Below are positions 25,481 to 38,034 of a stretch of DNA of 64,000 nt, piece by piece; positions within the stretch are counted from its first letter, which is position 1; every line of letters starts with the position of its first letter. The translations under genes and the position numbers were made by a program. A model generated the notes under the pieces. The model was not told where the DNA came from, did not search any database, and saw only the letters and a program-made list of their open reading frames with translations. The stretch is from Acanthaster planci (taxonomy: Eukaryota; Echinodermata; Asteroidea; Valvatida; Acanthasteridae), in assembly GCF_001949145.1 (NCBI RefSeq), contig NW_019091389.1:1525156-1589155 (forward strand). Direction: 5' to 3'.

Positions 25481-27640
25481 CTCCAATACATGAAAACTCC
25501 TTGAAATTTTCTTGGAGTCAAGTGAACTGTAATGTACATTTTTTGAAACATTCAAAATTTACCAAGCTTTTCCAGACAAGTGAGGGCACACTGAATTAGT
25601 TTGATGTAAATCCAGGAATGCACTAATTAGTTTGCATCCCAAAATTAAAAAAATTCAGACATGTTTGTCACCACCGGCCTTACTGTATTTACTGCCTCTG
25701 AGGTTATCCCACTTCACTGCATATGATGAAAAGGCTGCATCTACGAAAGCTCATGCTGAACTTTAATATTTCAGTTTTCTCATAAGTGCTCTCTGTATTA
25801 TACAAATATTTCATTTTATCCCCGCGTGGTACAATAAAATATCCCCCATATACACGCAGTATAGATATCCCCCCCCTTTCTAAGGTGGTAACATGAAAGA
25901 TCGCAATTGAAAATCTTCGCTTGTAGTTTACAGATGTTTGCTTATTAGTGGATTCAAACAACAAAACTTCAGCAACTGAAAGCTACAGCGACCAGGAATG
26001 TTTTCACATTGCCGCACAACGGAATTAAAATTGAATTATTTTATCAATTGTGCATTCAAACTTGAACGGAAATGAGTGATTCGACATTAATGTAGCTGAA
26101 ACATTTAAGGCCAACACAATGTAATTTTTAAGTTCTTGGGTAGAGACCGCTCACCAATATAGAATTGTTGGACTAAATCTTTGTTTATTTCTGTCCGTCT
26201 GTCTCGGGTGATAGGGTACCGCCTGGTCAGTGGTCCATCTTCTCCTTCATTTTTTGTCCGAATATCAATTCTCTGCGGCTTTTCTCCAAGATGGTATAAT
26301 GTATAAAATTGAAACTTGAGACATTCTTCAACTCTGGTTCCTACATGTGCATACAAGAATTTAGTTTTTTTTGGGGGGGGGGCGCTGAGAAATCTTCAGT
26401 TCAGCAACCATTTTGATCTTCATATCAAAGTTGTCTGAATTTACTTCCAGGGTTTATGAAGTGTCAAAGTTCAGGTACATTTGAAATGCTGAACAACCCC
26501 TCAAATTAATACATCGGTCACTATCTTGGTATTGGTACTATAACAAAGACCTTGATATTGAGATGTACTTGCTTTTGTGACGTCCTGTGATGTCATCGGG
26601 TGTCAAATTACAAGCAATTAAATTTTGATAGTATTAATTTTCAAAAATCCATATAAAGTCAATTGTGAGGTACCTCAGTTGCTTTTTAAGGCAAGTTATT
26701 GAATAGTGTTTTATGTTTTTTAAAGCCAATTTTTTTAAACCAATAACACCGAAATCAACCTCATCTCCGTACAGATGCTGGAGTTAATTCTTGAAAAATA
26801 AAATCAGAAAGAAAGTATACGTTATTACTATGAGTGTCTAAAACGAATTTGGGACCCATTTACGCACTAAACTATAATTTAGGGATCTCAATCCATGCTC
26901 AGCTCAGGCCGATTGCCATGAATTAACGGTATGTAATCTGCCTTCTGTCCCTTCATTGTTTTGTTTGGGAAGCAAACATCCAAACAAATGTTGTGTAACA
27001 ACTTGCCTCAAAAACAAATCACAAAACTTTACAAAATAACCCAACTGTGTCAGCAGGGCTAAAGAAAACGAAACCCGACATCATACACGTAGCTAAAACA
27101 GCGGCAAGGATTGAGAATTAAGGTTACAAATTTGTCAAGAATTGTGAAATGACCTCAGCCGACCTCATTGCCATAAAAAGGGCAAAATGTGAGAGATTTT
27201 TCTTAGTATTTTGAGGGACGTAGTTTTGCAATTAACCAGCGAAATCACCGGAATTATTTTGCTGTCAATAAAGTGACCTGCTATGGCTTTACAGTTATTG
27301 AATTTTCAACTCAGGGACGTTTCTGTGTGTATGACGTACCAGCTCCAAAGTAATCGATAAATGTATTTCCAAATGACGCCATCTCTCTCTCTCTCTAAAA
27401 AAAGGGGAGTACTGACAGGATCTTTTTCAAATGAAGTTACGCCTACAATAAAGGCTGCTTTATGTTCTTTCTATTCAACCAACGTTTAAAGACTTCTCAT
27501 GGAGTCAGCGTTTTACAGAGAGTTTCTACTTATGTAGCTAATGCTTAATGGGTCTTGGTTGTTTAAGTATTATAAACGTTGAATTCACCGCGTTTAGGCC
27601 CTATTTTCCCTTGCGATTGATTGAACAAGCCTTAACTCCC

Positions 27641-27665
27641 CTGATGAAGGTGCCGAGCACCGAAA
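27641..27665 (+). ncRNA. Candidate hammerhead ribozyme core
   Basis: The conserved box CTGATGA (27641-27647) is followed by a perfect five-base-pair stem II (GGTGC, loop CGA, GCACC; 27649-27661) and then GAAA (27662-27665). This is the catalytic-core order of a hammerhead ribozyme, and it resembles the minimal motifs found in Penelope-like elements and retrozymes. A short stem III (GC, loop TTG, GC) can follow, but the base after it is A where the cleavage-site U is expected, and stem I is not obvious. It may be a decayed copy, or a chance match to a common retroelement motif. Confidence 0.45.
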
Positions 27666-28189
27666 GCTTGGCATTACCATCTGGTGAGCAGTGTTCAGTT
27701 TTGTTTTGATGTATTTATATCATTCATTTTAGAGAGATCGAGGATCACATTAATTTCCAATGTTAATTATTCTTAGCTTTTTACCCTGGCTAAATAAAGG
27801 TCTCGGCTAGTGCAATTACAAGGGTAAAAACTGGAAATTTAGAACCATCTTACAATCAACCAAAATTGCAGTGGGGCATCCGGGGTAAACTGTTACCATT
27901 TTGCAATCTCCAAAATGAAACGAAGAGAATTTCATCAGTTCTTGAAGGTTGATGTTGTCAGCTTATATAAAACTAGTTAAGTTTAGTTGAGTAATTTCAA
28001 GCGCGTTTCATTCAAATTCACGGATTTGTACTGCCAATTCGTCCACTGGAATATATAGATTAAGTTTGCTTCAAGCTTTTAATTTCGTCATTTGTCACAC
28101 CATCGAATTTAACCATAAGTAGACATTTTCGTCGAGTATTCCATTTTGTCTCGTCTATACGCCCAAACGCGTTATTTTACCAAGCAGTT
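27666..28189. other. No gene seen
   Basis: AT-rich sequence between the hammerhead-like motif and the DNA element that begins at 28190. No coding signal. If the motif belongs to a Penelope-like element, its flanks should lie here, but I see no reverse transcriptase remnants. Confidence 0.45.
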
Positions 28190-29003
28190 TAAAGACCAAC
28201 TCCAACGATGTTGTTTTTTCTCATATTGAATCCTATTCAGAAGAACCAAGTCTAATTAAATTAGCACATATCAATATCTCCCTTGCAACACACGCTTTTG
28301 TGTTAATAAAACACAGTCTTTGTACCTATTTTTCCTGGGAGTCCAGTCTGCAGTTGTAAAAATGGACGTGTCGTCACGACTCATTAGCATAATGTATATT
28401 GATTTCTGTGATGTATTACCGTGGAGAGGAAATACCACAGTGCACGTGCTGTATGCATCCATAGCACGCATAGCTGCGGACGACAGCACGAACTTGAAGA
28501 ATACTCTCATTCTTCGGAAACTCGAAGAATTTCAATCCCAGTTCTTTCGCAGAATTTCTAGTACGTCCATCAAGACGCACGATTTGGGCATTATTGTAAG
28601 TCATGAAGAAAGGAGCATCAACTCTCGACCGAAAAGAGATAATGCGGCACAGTAGAGCCTGCACACAGATCGATCCCCGACACGCGGTGCACGCACATGT
28701 AGCTCCATTTTCATGGACAGTATATGTACATTCGTAGCGCAACCAGTCGTGAAACGGATACCAGTTTCAATGTTTTCTCCGGTATTACATCATCCAGATT
28801 TCGTTTCTCAACAGCGCCACCAGCGGTCAGATTGTGGAAAATTTTCATAAATCTCAAAGACAACGTTCAAAAGTTTCGGCAAAATTACAAAAAATACAGA
28901 CGCAATAGAGACATGATTTGGTAATGAATATATGATTTATTAAACACTAAAGGCAATAAGAGTTTATTTTCAAAACATTTAAAACAGTTGGAGTTGGTCT
29001 TTA
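28190..29003. mobile_element. DNA transposon or MITE with perfect 17-base terminal inverted repeats
   Basis: TAAAGACCAACTCCAAC at 28190-28206 is exactly repeated in inverted orientation at 28987-29003, giving an 814-base element. The inside holds overlapping open frames of about 110 residues on both strands (28320-28655 and 28742-28416), neither of which resembles a transposase I know. It is probably a non-autonomous derivative. No clear target-site duplication is visible. The internal region is less AT-rich than its flanks, consistent with an inserted unit. Confidence 0.75.
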
Positions 29004-32000
29004 CTCTTTAATGATAAGTTTGTCCCATTTCGTAAAAAAAAATCACTGTGACGCCCTTGGTGAAAAGGAAAAAGGTCACTGACGAAAATGTTTTCCATTA
29101 ATTTTCCTTTTCTTGTAACTTTTCTTAAAACGTAAGAATCCTTAAAATTATGTTAGACCCATTGCAAGCACGGACTTTACCAACAAAAAGTAAGGTTCAT
29201 TATAATAATGTTACTTTTTTCACTGTTTTAAATTCCAAAGAGTTCATGTTTGGCTGTTTATCGTATCGCCCTCATACCCAATTTTCATTTATCTTAAAGT
29301 GCATTTCTTGCGTCAAAGCAAAAGACGTAAAGAATCTTTCTATCACTTGCTACTTAAAAGCCAAAGTAAGACAGAACTTGACAAGACTTTTGACTGATGG
29401 CGTCATATGTTATTTTCCCTTTCGCCACCCCAAAACAAAATGAAAAGTGTCTCTATCAAAGAGTTAATCTTAAGATCTCTCCGCGTCAAATGTAACCTTT
29501 AATTTTTCATCAAGAATTGAACTTTTCCAAACAAAAACCCAGATATAATGACTCTCCTTTGAGAATTTTTCACCACCTTTTCCAGGGAGACGGTTCCTCC
29601 GCGAAAAAAAGGTTCAGCGAAAAAGGATATTCAGTTGTACATCTCAAAAAGCAATAACCCAAGAACAACCTTCTGGTTTTAGAGGAACTTGAAATAAAAA
29701 TGAAGATTTTTGGATTTGGGATGCAAATTAAGAAGGGATGTGACAAGCACGATTAATTAAATTGACGGCTTCTTAGCTGAGGCTTTATCCTAAGGTCAAC
29801 CTTGGTGCCTTTTCCGGCCAGATGAGCGCTAGTGGTTTTCCGAAATAACTAGAAGTCAAACACGCTGAAACACCGATTACCTCTGGTAACAGTACATCAG
29901 CGGCCAGCTGAACCCGATGGATCTAGTAATTTTGGTCATATTTCTGCAATTGATACAGACCTGAGAAAAACTTTGGGAGTTGCTCAATTTAACAGTAAAC
30001 AAGTGGAGTTAGTGTGTACTGAAAACAAAAACCGAAAACATTGACTTTTTTATAAGATGATCGGGATGTTGCAGGTAACCTAAAAGAACGTTTGTGTAAG
30101 TAACTAAAACAAATCCAGACCAAGCGACATTGCTTTGCAGATCACTAGCTTTTTATGTTTTTACATAATCCTCGTCGTAATGAAAAAAAACTGTTTTGCT
30201 TGCCCAAATGATTGCAAATTGCAGCAAGGAGCCCGATTTTGTTCCGATAGTGCAGGTTTTCCCGACCATTTGAACCGATTTAAACAGCATGTCATCCGAT
30301 GTTGCGTGAAATTACGATACTCCAAATCGCCATTCAATATCGTTATACAAGCATGCGGTGTACTGTTGCATTGTAAGATTTAACAACATGAGCTATATGA
30401 ACATTCTGCCCGAATAGGAGTCAAATTGAGTTGAATTGATCTGTAACTTTTCTTAGGTGCTGTGTTAATTTTGTTGGCTTTGTTGGTTATTGGCTTTTTT
30501 CTTTAAGTTTGGGTTGGTCTTGTTTTAGATTAGTTAAGCCTTACCTTGATTCTGTGGCGGGTTTACTTTGGTCTAGGATTGGTCTAATTTCTAATTTCTA
30601 AAAAATTAATTTTGGTCTTTTGGTCTACATTTTAGGTTTGGTTTCTGCAATTCTCTTGGCTAGATTTTCAAGTCTTTAGGCGAATATTTTTAAATCTGAT
30701 TTTTGACCCAGTCCTGTTTTTTAGTTCTCCCGTTACTTTCCTTTTTTTTTGGGGGGGGGTATTTTTAGAAGAAATAAAAGATTTTGTTGTTGGAATCAAG
30801 TTTCAGCTTCCGTATCCCTATTCTTTTAGACTTCTTGCGACTCCTCCCTTTTTGATCATTTTGAAAGTTTTTTTAGCGAGTTCCCCAAGAGTTCTATTTT
30901 CTTCAAGTCTCTTCTTTATTTTTATTCTTACTTGAAGTGTGCCATTTTTCCCCGTTACATTTTTTTCTTTTTATATAAAATATATATTGTCTTGCACGTA
31001 ATTTGAACATGAATAGGTCCACAGCCATATCAACTGTTGCGACTTCTGGTAGGGAAGAAAAGTTGCGTAGCTTTTTAATTTTCATTTTGCGAAGTTAACT
31101 GCGTTTAACGAAAATGAAATTAACATTCCACTGAAAATCACCGGTCAAACTGACTCTGATAAATTGGATAATTGAACGCAGCGAAAAAAGATGTATGCTG
31201 GCCGTTGTTTTCCGAAAAGTAATCGACAAAACACATTTCGGCTCCTCAAACTGAAAACTGCAGGAAAACCACTTTGGGCCTAGATGCATAGACAATATAC
31301 ATCTGCCCCTCAGTAACCTATTGACCAACGCAACCTTGAAGGCATGCAGTTTTACCGTGTTAAAATAGGAATACAATAATAACACATTCATTAGATGATA
31401 CCCTAAATGACCTGACATAAATTGTGTATATCTATTTTTAAAAATACACACAAACAAAATATTACAATTGCTTACCATCGACGTCTTTGCTCCAAAAAAG
31501 TAAAAACGACAGTAGAAAAACCAAAGCGACTGTTGGTCTTGTTCCCATCATTTCCGCCAACAAAAATCAAGCTTGTGATATCGTTCGTCAAAGTAATAAC
31601 AGAAGACGTTGGTGAGTTCTTCGCTTCTCTATGAAGCTGATACTAGAAAAAAAACGCCAACCGGTATGCTGTGCGAATTGAAACAGGTGCAAGTGAGCGA
31701 GAGTGTGAACTCAGACTGGTTGGTCAGAAAGCTGCAAGCAGTTTAAATGAATACTGCTAATGAATATGATGATTGATCTATCATACTACCGACTTAAATG
31801 AGATGAGAATCGTTTCTCAACAAGGTTTTAAAAAGTCCAGTGGTCTACTCAGTGGTGCGAAGGAAGCTGAAATAGTTCTTAAAGAGCGTTGGATACACCC
31901 ACTAGAACGTCGAAATCTCGTTATGGGGAAAACGTCGCAATTATTGTCTCCAGCAGTCTCAGGTTCAAGCTGGAGTCAACGCATGGGCGGCAGAGCGCAA

Positions 32001-34794
32001 ACTGAGTAGTGGCGCAACTGCCGCCTTCGCACTACCTCTTATCGCATTAGACGGTAAATGCGTACACCCGTCACTTCCGGCACGCAACAAGTTCTCTACG
32101 ACATTGAATGGGACATGTAGAGAAGCGCGTGACACGCTCTGCGTCTCACTCCAGTAGATGTCTTTGCATACTTTATCCGATTTTTCTTTGCCTATGCTTC
32201 ATGATTAGACAACATCGATGCAGATCAGATATGTTTTTGAATTAGGCCAAGACGACTTTATCAGCCAGCCAGAAATGATTATTGTAGGCGGTAAGAGTCA
32301 ACAGGTAACACGTGTGATATCGTGGACGGCACGTCTACGGCGTTCAGCTCTAATTTACAGCAGCTCATTTCAGAGATGGCAAGACGTGCCTTAAGCCCAA
32401 ATGCACCGGTCTCGTTTGTGTCACACTTTGGGAGTAAAAGCTGCATCTTCAGTATCTGATGCGTGAAATCAACCTATACGAACAGGGCAAAAATCAGGAT
32501 TGTATACCTCAAAATCCTGTTCACAAAGACCGTTGTGTGCCTCCACTCTACCACTCGGGTTTCGTCGGCGGTTCCATTTTGTCATTTTTCCCCTATGGTT
32601 ATCCAAAGCTGAACGACAATGATTTTGCTGTGTGCATACGACTCCTTGTTAAGATGTTAATTTGAAAATGACTTACGACGTCCACATTTTATCTGTGCAG
32701 AAACGGCAATTTAAATCTTAGCAAACACCAACAATAAGATGCCTCTTGCATTAATTTACACAGCTTTTTTTAGGGGGGTGTTGGTACATGTATTGACGAT
32801 AACTGGTTCTACAGTCAAGCGTAGCTCCACTGGTGATTGGTGAAGCTGAAAGAAAATCCCCAACCAAGGAACCCACCTAATTAAAGTTTTTAAAAAGTAA
32901 ATCTTTATGCACCTTTTGAGTTCTGGCTCGTTCTCTTTGTTTGTACATTTACTTTCTTTTTTTGACTGCAGCCGTCTGACGAGTTCTATAATAATCACAA
33001 TTCACCTTGTAAGTTATACTTTGAATACTGATCAGGTGTGGACCTACCGTGGTTCTCAGTGGCGAAAAAGTGAGCTTTATAACCCAAACCCCAAATCCGT
33101 TCCAACCCCTCAGCACACCCACTGATTCAGCTACGTTGCCTGCAATTATGTCGTAAGCAAGTTTGTGTAATCGTAATTTTGTGTTTTCTCGAAAATTCAA
33201 CAAAATACCACCTATTTTTCTCAACAAACGCAACAGCTGCACTCATAATTAATTGAAAATATATATTTGAAATACATATATACATAACATACTGCCATAA
33301 ACTCGAGCGTAATTTCCAGCCGTAGCCAAGTGATTTGGACACGGCCTATCGTAGTATGTGCTTGGCCGGTATTTCAGACAAGTTCAGGAGAATGGAAGCT
33401 GAAAGTGCCTGAGCCGAAAGTGAGGAACATTATCGGCGTCCATTCCCGAGCCGGTCTCAAACGACGTTACCCATTCATTATGTGCCATAAAGCGGCATAC
33501 CAGTACCACAATAATTCGAACTCTATCAGAGTCGACTCTAATCTTCAAATGCAAACGTTTACATTATTGATGAAAGAAAAAACTTAAAATTCTTCGCTTT
33601 TCAATTTTTTTTCAACCATTTCAATGGTTACACTTGGCATCATTTAACAGGTTGGAATTTAGTCAATCAATTCCTGTATTTTCAGACATGCCTTTGGGCA
33701 ACGGCTTTCGATACACACAAAAATAAAATTAAATGTGTGCCAATCTTGAATATGGATTTGATTACTTTGAGTTTCAGGCTCGTTTTAATTGCTTTTCTAG
33801 AGGCATATCTTCAGATTTATTCTCTCAACAGCTGTATATTGTTTAATCATGTAACGATGTCTAGCACAAAATGTAGTTTGCATTGGTACAGTACTTTTTG
33901 GCGAAAAGCGTAATTTCTGTGTTAGATTTGATACAGAAGCTGACTGGCCGATATTGTAACACTGATCTTTGAAAATGCTTTGACCTATACGGAAAGCTAG
34001 CCTGAAAATATGTGTCTTTTCATTATACGCGTGCTCTGTCAAGGGAAAATACTCTGCGAGTTCTCAAGTCCTGAGGGGCGAACGGGATGGATTAGTAATA
34101 GCTTTAATGGGCATGAAGAGCGTAAAAAAACGAGGTGGCCTGACAATATTCAAGCCTCAACGCGGGCATTAGGAAATTAAATCTCCATAGGAATGTCATC
34201 GATTTGCAATGTAATTAGCTAAGAGCAACATCTGTGATAGATATGAAACCCGTAAGCAGCACTTAGCCGATCATTTCCTCCCTAACCTTGGTATCAAATG
34301 ATGACGAGATGGCTACCTGTGCGTCTGCTATCCCCCACAAGTCGGGCCTCAAACAATATCGATTGAAAGTCCTTCCACAGGATATTTTAATGAAATTTCC
34401 AGGCCGTTGATGTGAAACAAATTCTCTCTCAGGGATTTAACGAAAGATTTCTACTAAAGGAGTTCCATCATTTACTATGACAGCTAATTTATGCCAAGCT
34501 TGATCATTTTAGACATTTACTACTTCACATTTCGTTTCAGGCGTGTTATCATACACAACCTCGCTGCATTCATTCGTGTTCAACCCGTGAGGGCGTAAAT
34601 CCGGAGACAATTGCGAGCAAATTTCTGAATGATATAAAAGTCCATCTTTTTTCCTACAGCACATTTTCACGGATTCAGGGGAAAAATTAAAACCTGACAT
34701 ACTGCGAACAACGTCGTCAAATTTGAGCTGAGAAAATAAACAGGATTGGAAATGTTATGGGCGACTTTTAGTCGATTTCATTGCAATGGGATAT
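29004..34794. other. About 5.8 kb with no supported gene
   Basis: No recognisable coding region on either strand. The minus-strand open frame 31478-31095 (127 residues) has no family resemblance and no splice context. A strongly T/G-skewed tract lies at 30440-30760. A short dispersed motif at 33303-33345 has a relative upstream of Rheb near 54712. Confidence 0.5.
33303..33345 (-). repeat. Dispersed repeat fragment
   Basis: Reverse-complemented, this contains GGCCGTGTCC, then CACTTGGCTACGGC and GGAAATTACG, matching GGCCGTGTCC and CACTTGGCTACGGC at 54712-54745 in the same order, with GCGTAATTTCCAGCCGTA also present near 54797. It is likely a fragment of a small foldback element. Confidence 0.5.
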
Positions 34795-35055
34795 GAACGG
34801 GTAGTCGGGTTGGCAAAGTTCTTTCCTCGCTCGATTCCCAGCTGGGTCCACACGTGGATTGGGTTTTCAATCCCCACCTGATTCCGTTTTACCCAGCAAT
34901 TTCTTCTCGAGGGTTTTCCTCCCATATCTAGAACTATGACTGCTTCTCATTGTCTCCTGTGAAAGTGTGTCGTTTGGCGGCTGCTTGAGGCGCCCTTGCA
35001 TTCCATTCGCTCGACCAAGTTTAATGTCTTCATTGTACAGCGCATTTGAACAGAT
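34795..35055 (+). repeat. SINE copy, same family as at 1362
   Basis: It shares TTCTTTCCTCGCT with the tRNA-like head at 1362-1441, followed by a degenerate B-box-like CGATTCCCAGC. The body (CCTGATTCCG, TTTTACCCAG, GGGTTTTCCTCCCAT, GACTGCTTCTCATTGTCTCC) recurs at 35228-35330. The A box is decayed. Confidence 0.6.
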
Positions 35056-35227
35056 TTGCATGAAATTCTGCGCTTTCTAAGTGAATAAATTATTTAAATT
35101 ATTTAAGAAACTAGCTTCTCTGGCACAATTTAACCCTTGTAAAAAATAAAGACATAAAGTACCTATGCGACGTCGACATGGGAAACGCTTAATTTAATGA
35201 CTTAAAGACTAAATTGTTTCATATCAG

Positions 35228-35390
35228 TCCCTACCTGATTCCGTGGGTTTTACCCAGAATATTCCTCTGGGGTTTTCCTCCCATCTCCAAACTGTAACTG
35301 CTTCTCATTGTCTCCCTCTACAGGTTTCTTCCGACTTGCGTGCTACAGTGCCTAGGGTGCTTTTGAGGAATATCCTTGGTGTCATTACCA
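35228..35390 (+). repeat. SINE body, 5'-truncated second copy
   Basis: CCTGATTCCG, TTTTACCCAG, GGGTTTTCCTCCCAT and AACTGCTTCTCATTGTCTCC repeat the body of the copy ending near 35055, in the same orientation and without the tRNA-like head. Head-less copies are expected from incomplete reverse transcription. Confidence 0.65.
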
Positions 35391-36954
35391 GAAATATATA
35401 ATAATATAAAAGTATTCTTTAAAGGTCATACACAAAACAAAAATTAGCCAATAAAACGGGAGACACTATAATCAACCAGGCCATTAAATAAGCAAAAACA
35501 AATTGTGCAATGTAACCAAACTTCTCAAATTATCTGATGGACATACATTAATGTCATGACCGGCCATCTATTAAGGAGGTCCACTTAAATTATTAGTGTA
35601 AGGATGCCAAGGCAAAGGAAGACGGGCAGATAGAGTTTTATTTACATGCCAACTTTTGAGGGTTCAAATATTTAGGTTTGATCACAGTTAATTACAATTT
35701 AAATCTTTTATTCTTTATTTACTTTACATGAAAATTCCATATTCCACGGATTCCTCGAATCAATTCCTCAGTTCTCAATTTCCCAAATTCTCAATTTCCC
35801 AATTCCTCAACTTCCCCGAATGCCAGGCCAGAGTGCGACCTTGGACTTGGCCTTCTACAGTTTTGAAGAGTGTGGAATAAAGATCGAAACCCAAGTGTAA
35901 ATCATACGAGTCGCCACACAAACAAACAGCTGAAGAACAATAAAGAGTGAACATGACAATATCACATGTACGCTTCACGTGAAACTTTTACAATCAAGAC
36001 TGTGAATTTTCACTCCAAAATCACTCATTCCGCGTTCTGCCATGACCCCAATAATCATCAAGTCGGGTCACACACTATGGAATCATAGATTGCGAAAGTG
36101 AAGAGACTACAAATCAGCTATTACAGTGCAAAAAGCTAGTTTTCATGGTAACGGGTTAACCCCTTGATAATCACTCTGTGATGCCCACGCTGGAAAGGAA
36201 CATGTCTTTCGCGCACCCACCGCACTTTCTTCGCGGGCATTTGTTATACATTTCTAAGGGCTGGGCGGAGTGCCAAATAAACCACGGTGCCCCCTAAAAC
36301 ACGCTTCCCTACATTAAAAAACGTAATTAATCAATTGGTCAATAGCCAAATATACTGCCAAAAAACAGAGTGCATTAACATTGTTGGTACACTGTTTTTC
36401 TGAGTAAATGGGAGTTTAAGCAAATTAAGCATGATTGAGAGGAATGCAAACTACACATTCTGCTAAACGTTTCGACAAAATGTCCACTCCCACGGATCGA
36501 ACATTTCTCTTGTACATTGTGCACTTCACTTTCCAGCCTTGTGTTAAAAATATCTGACATCCGCAAGACAGGGTAAAGGTACTTCATGTCTAGCGCCTTG
36601 ACCATAAAGTTCATTTACCCCAAGCCACTTTTGAACAGAGCTTCCACGACGTATGTTTGCGGGGCACATGTGCAAGAAACACTCTAAGAACAATAGTAAA
36701 GTCTTACGACCCTCTGAAAAAAACAGGAAAACAAATTATCTTCACAAGACCATCATTACAATGGAATCAAAAACGGAATGAAAATTGAAGTATTGATTGC
36801 TGAATTACCCGTGTCAAGACGGGAAATTCAAGACTTGTTTCATGTGCTCTGCTCTTTCAGTAGTCGACCTTAATGCCATCCAGTCCTTTTTTCGTAGCTG
36901 GAACAGAAAGAAACGCAGTCAAATAGTGTTAAGAGGTGGCTTATGTGTTTATAG
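35391..36954. other. No gene seen
   Basis: No coding signal. The tract at 35755-35815 is a microsatellite-like run of CAATTCCTCA / CTCAATTTCCCAA variants. Confidence 0.5.
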
Positions 36955-37350
36955 ATGGATTTCACATTAGCGTCGTCTGCGCATATCCGCATCGAAACCG
37001 AGGCTCTCTGTGTTGAACTTCGTCGCGCGCGCCCGCGGGGTCGACACAGTACATGCAGTATCCGGTTCGTACATGTAAGTGTGATGCCACTTCAGTTTCA
37101 ACCATGCCCACTTCACAAGATATATGACCATCGCAGGTATGTTAGTTCGCGGTAAATTGCCATTATTTTTTTTTTTTTGATTTCGAGTCATCCTTCCACA
37201 AAAATTTGCAGCCTGAAAAGTCTGAATTTAACATACCTTTATGTATTTTATGTCGACTCCTTAATTTCAATAGTCTGATCGTATTAAGAATTGAAGCTGA
37301 CACCTACAGCCTCGTTTTCAAACGCGGAGGTGCGCAGAACGACGCTAAAA
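36955..37350 (+). repeat. Dispersed repeat of about 390 bases, copy 1
   Basis: This aligns in direct orientation with about 41997-42400. Shared blocks include CATATCCGCATC, ACCGAGGCTCTCTGTGTTGA, TGCAGTATCC, GCCACTTCAGTTT, GTTCGCGGTAAATTGC, TTTGCAGCCTGAAAAGTCTG and AAGCTGACAC. The block order is conserved and there are small indels. I see no terminal inverted repeat, so the class is unknown. Confidence 0.8.
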
Positions 37351-37883
37351 GCGTCATATTAGGTTCCCTCTATTGTGTGATGTAAAACACCCCGAACAAG
37401 TATAACCAAAGGAAACTATTTCTACCACTGCACTCATATTAGGCCCTATAGATTCATTATTTATAACACATCGCCCACAAATTCTGTAGCTTGACTGGCC
37501 AAGAGCCAGTCACATGGCATTCACTATTTTTGCTATCTTGTTTTCAGAGGTGAGATTGGAGGAAAGTGAAATATCCATGAAATAATAACCAGATGTTTTA
37601 AGGGTACCACAGCAGGGTAGGGTCGAAGGGCTTTGTGTTTGCCTACAGGCATCCCATATTAAGTACAATCTATCATTTGCAATTACCCAAGAAAGTAACT
37701 GACGACATTATTGTTGAAAAGCATACTTGATTAAAGACGGTTAGTGGACTTCACTCCCTGTGAGTTTATTTTTTTCTGGCAAACTGTCATTTTGAAGAAA
37801 AAAAAAATGAAACAAGGACTTAATTTCCAGTACAAGTCCTTTTTCTATGCATTTAGATGAAATTAATCAAAATGTTGGAGGTT

Positions 37884-38034
37884 GACTGCTTTATCTCGTG
37901 GACTGATAAAACTAACCTCTATCGGATGATCCATGGAGCATTCTAGGGTCCTTCGGCTTCCCTTTTGGAAAATGCAATGCTCCATGGATCACCTCAAGAG
38001 GCTAGTTTTACAACACCATGCACTGGAAGCAGTC
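37884..38034. repeat. Long imperfect hairpin (59-base arms)
   Basis: The arms at 37884-37942 and 37976-38034 are reverse complements over most of their length, with exact blocks GACTGCTT, AAAACTA, CCTCT and TGATCCATGGAGCATT. The spacer is 33 bases. The fold would be a stem of about 59 base pairs with several mismatches. It could be a small foldback element or a precursor of small RNAs. Confidence 0.75.

Larger units (their letters stand above)
23301..27640. other. No supported gene; small tandem repeat at 25374-25480
   Basis: No recognisable coding region. The 148-residue open frame at 24773-25219 is listed separately as doubtful. A tandem duplication with a 53-base period lies at 25374-25480. 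Other content is AT-rich with short simple repeats, such as (CT)n near 27385. Confidence 0.5.

Noticed and set aside
31095-31478. 127-residue minus-strand gene
   Set aside because: No domain, no splice context, and biased toward hydrophobic and basic residues as expected from AT-rich DNA; likely chance.
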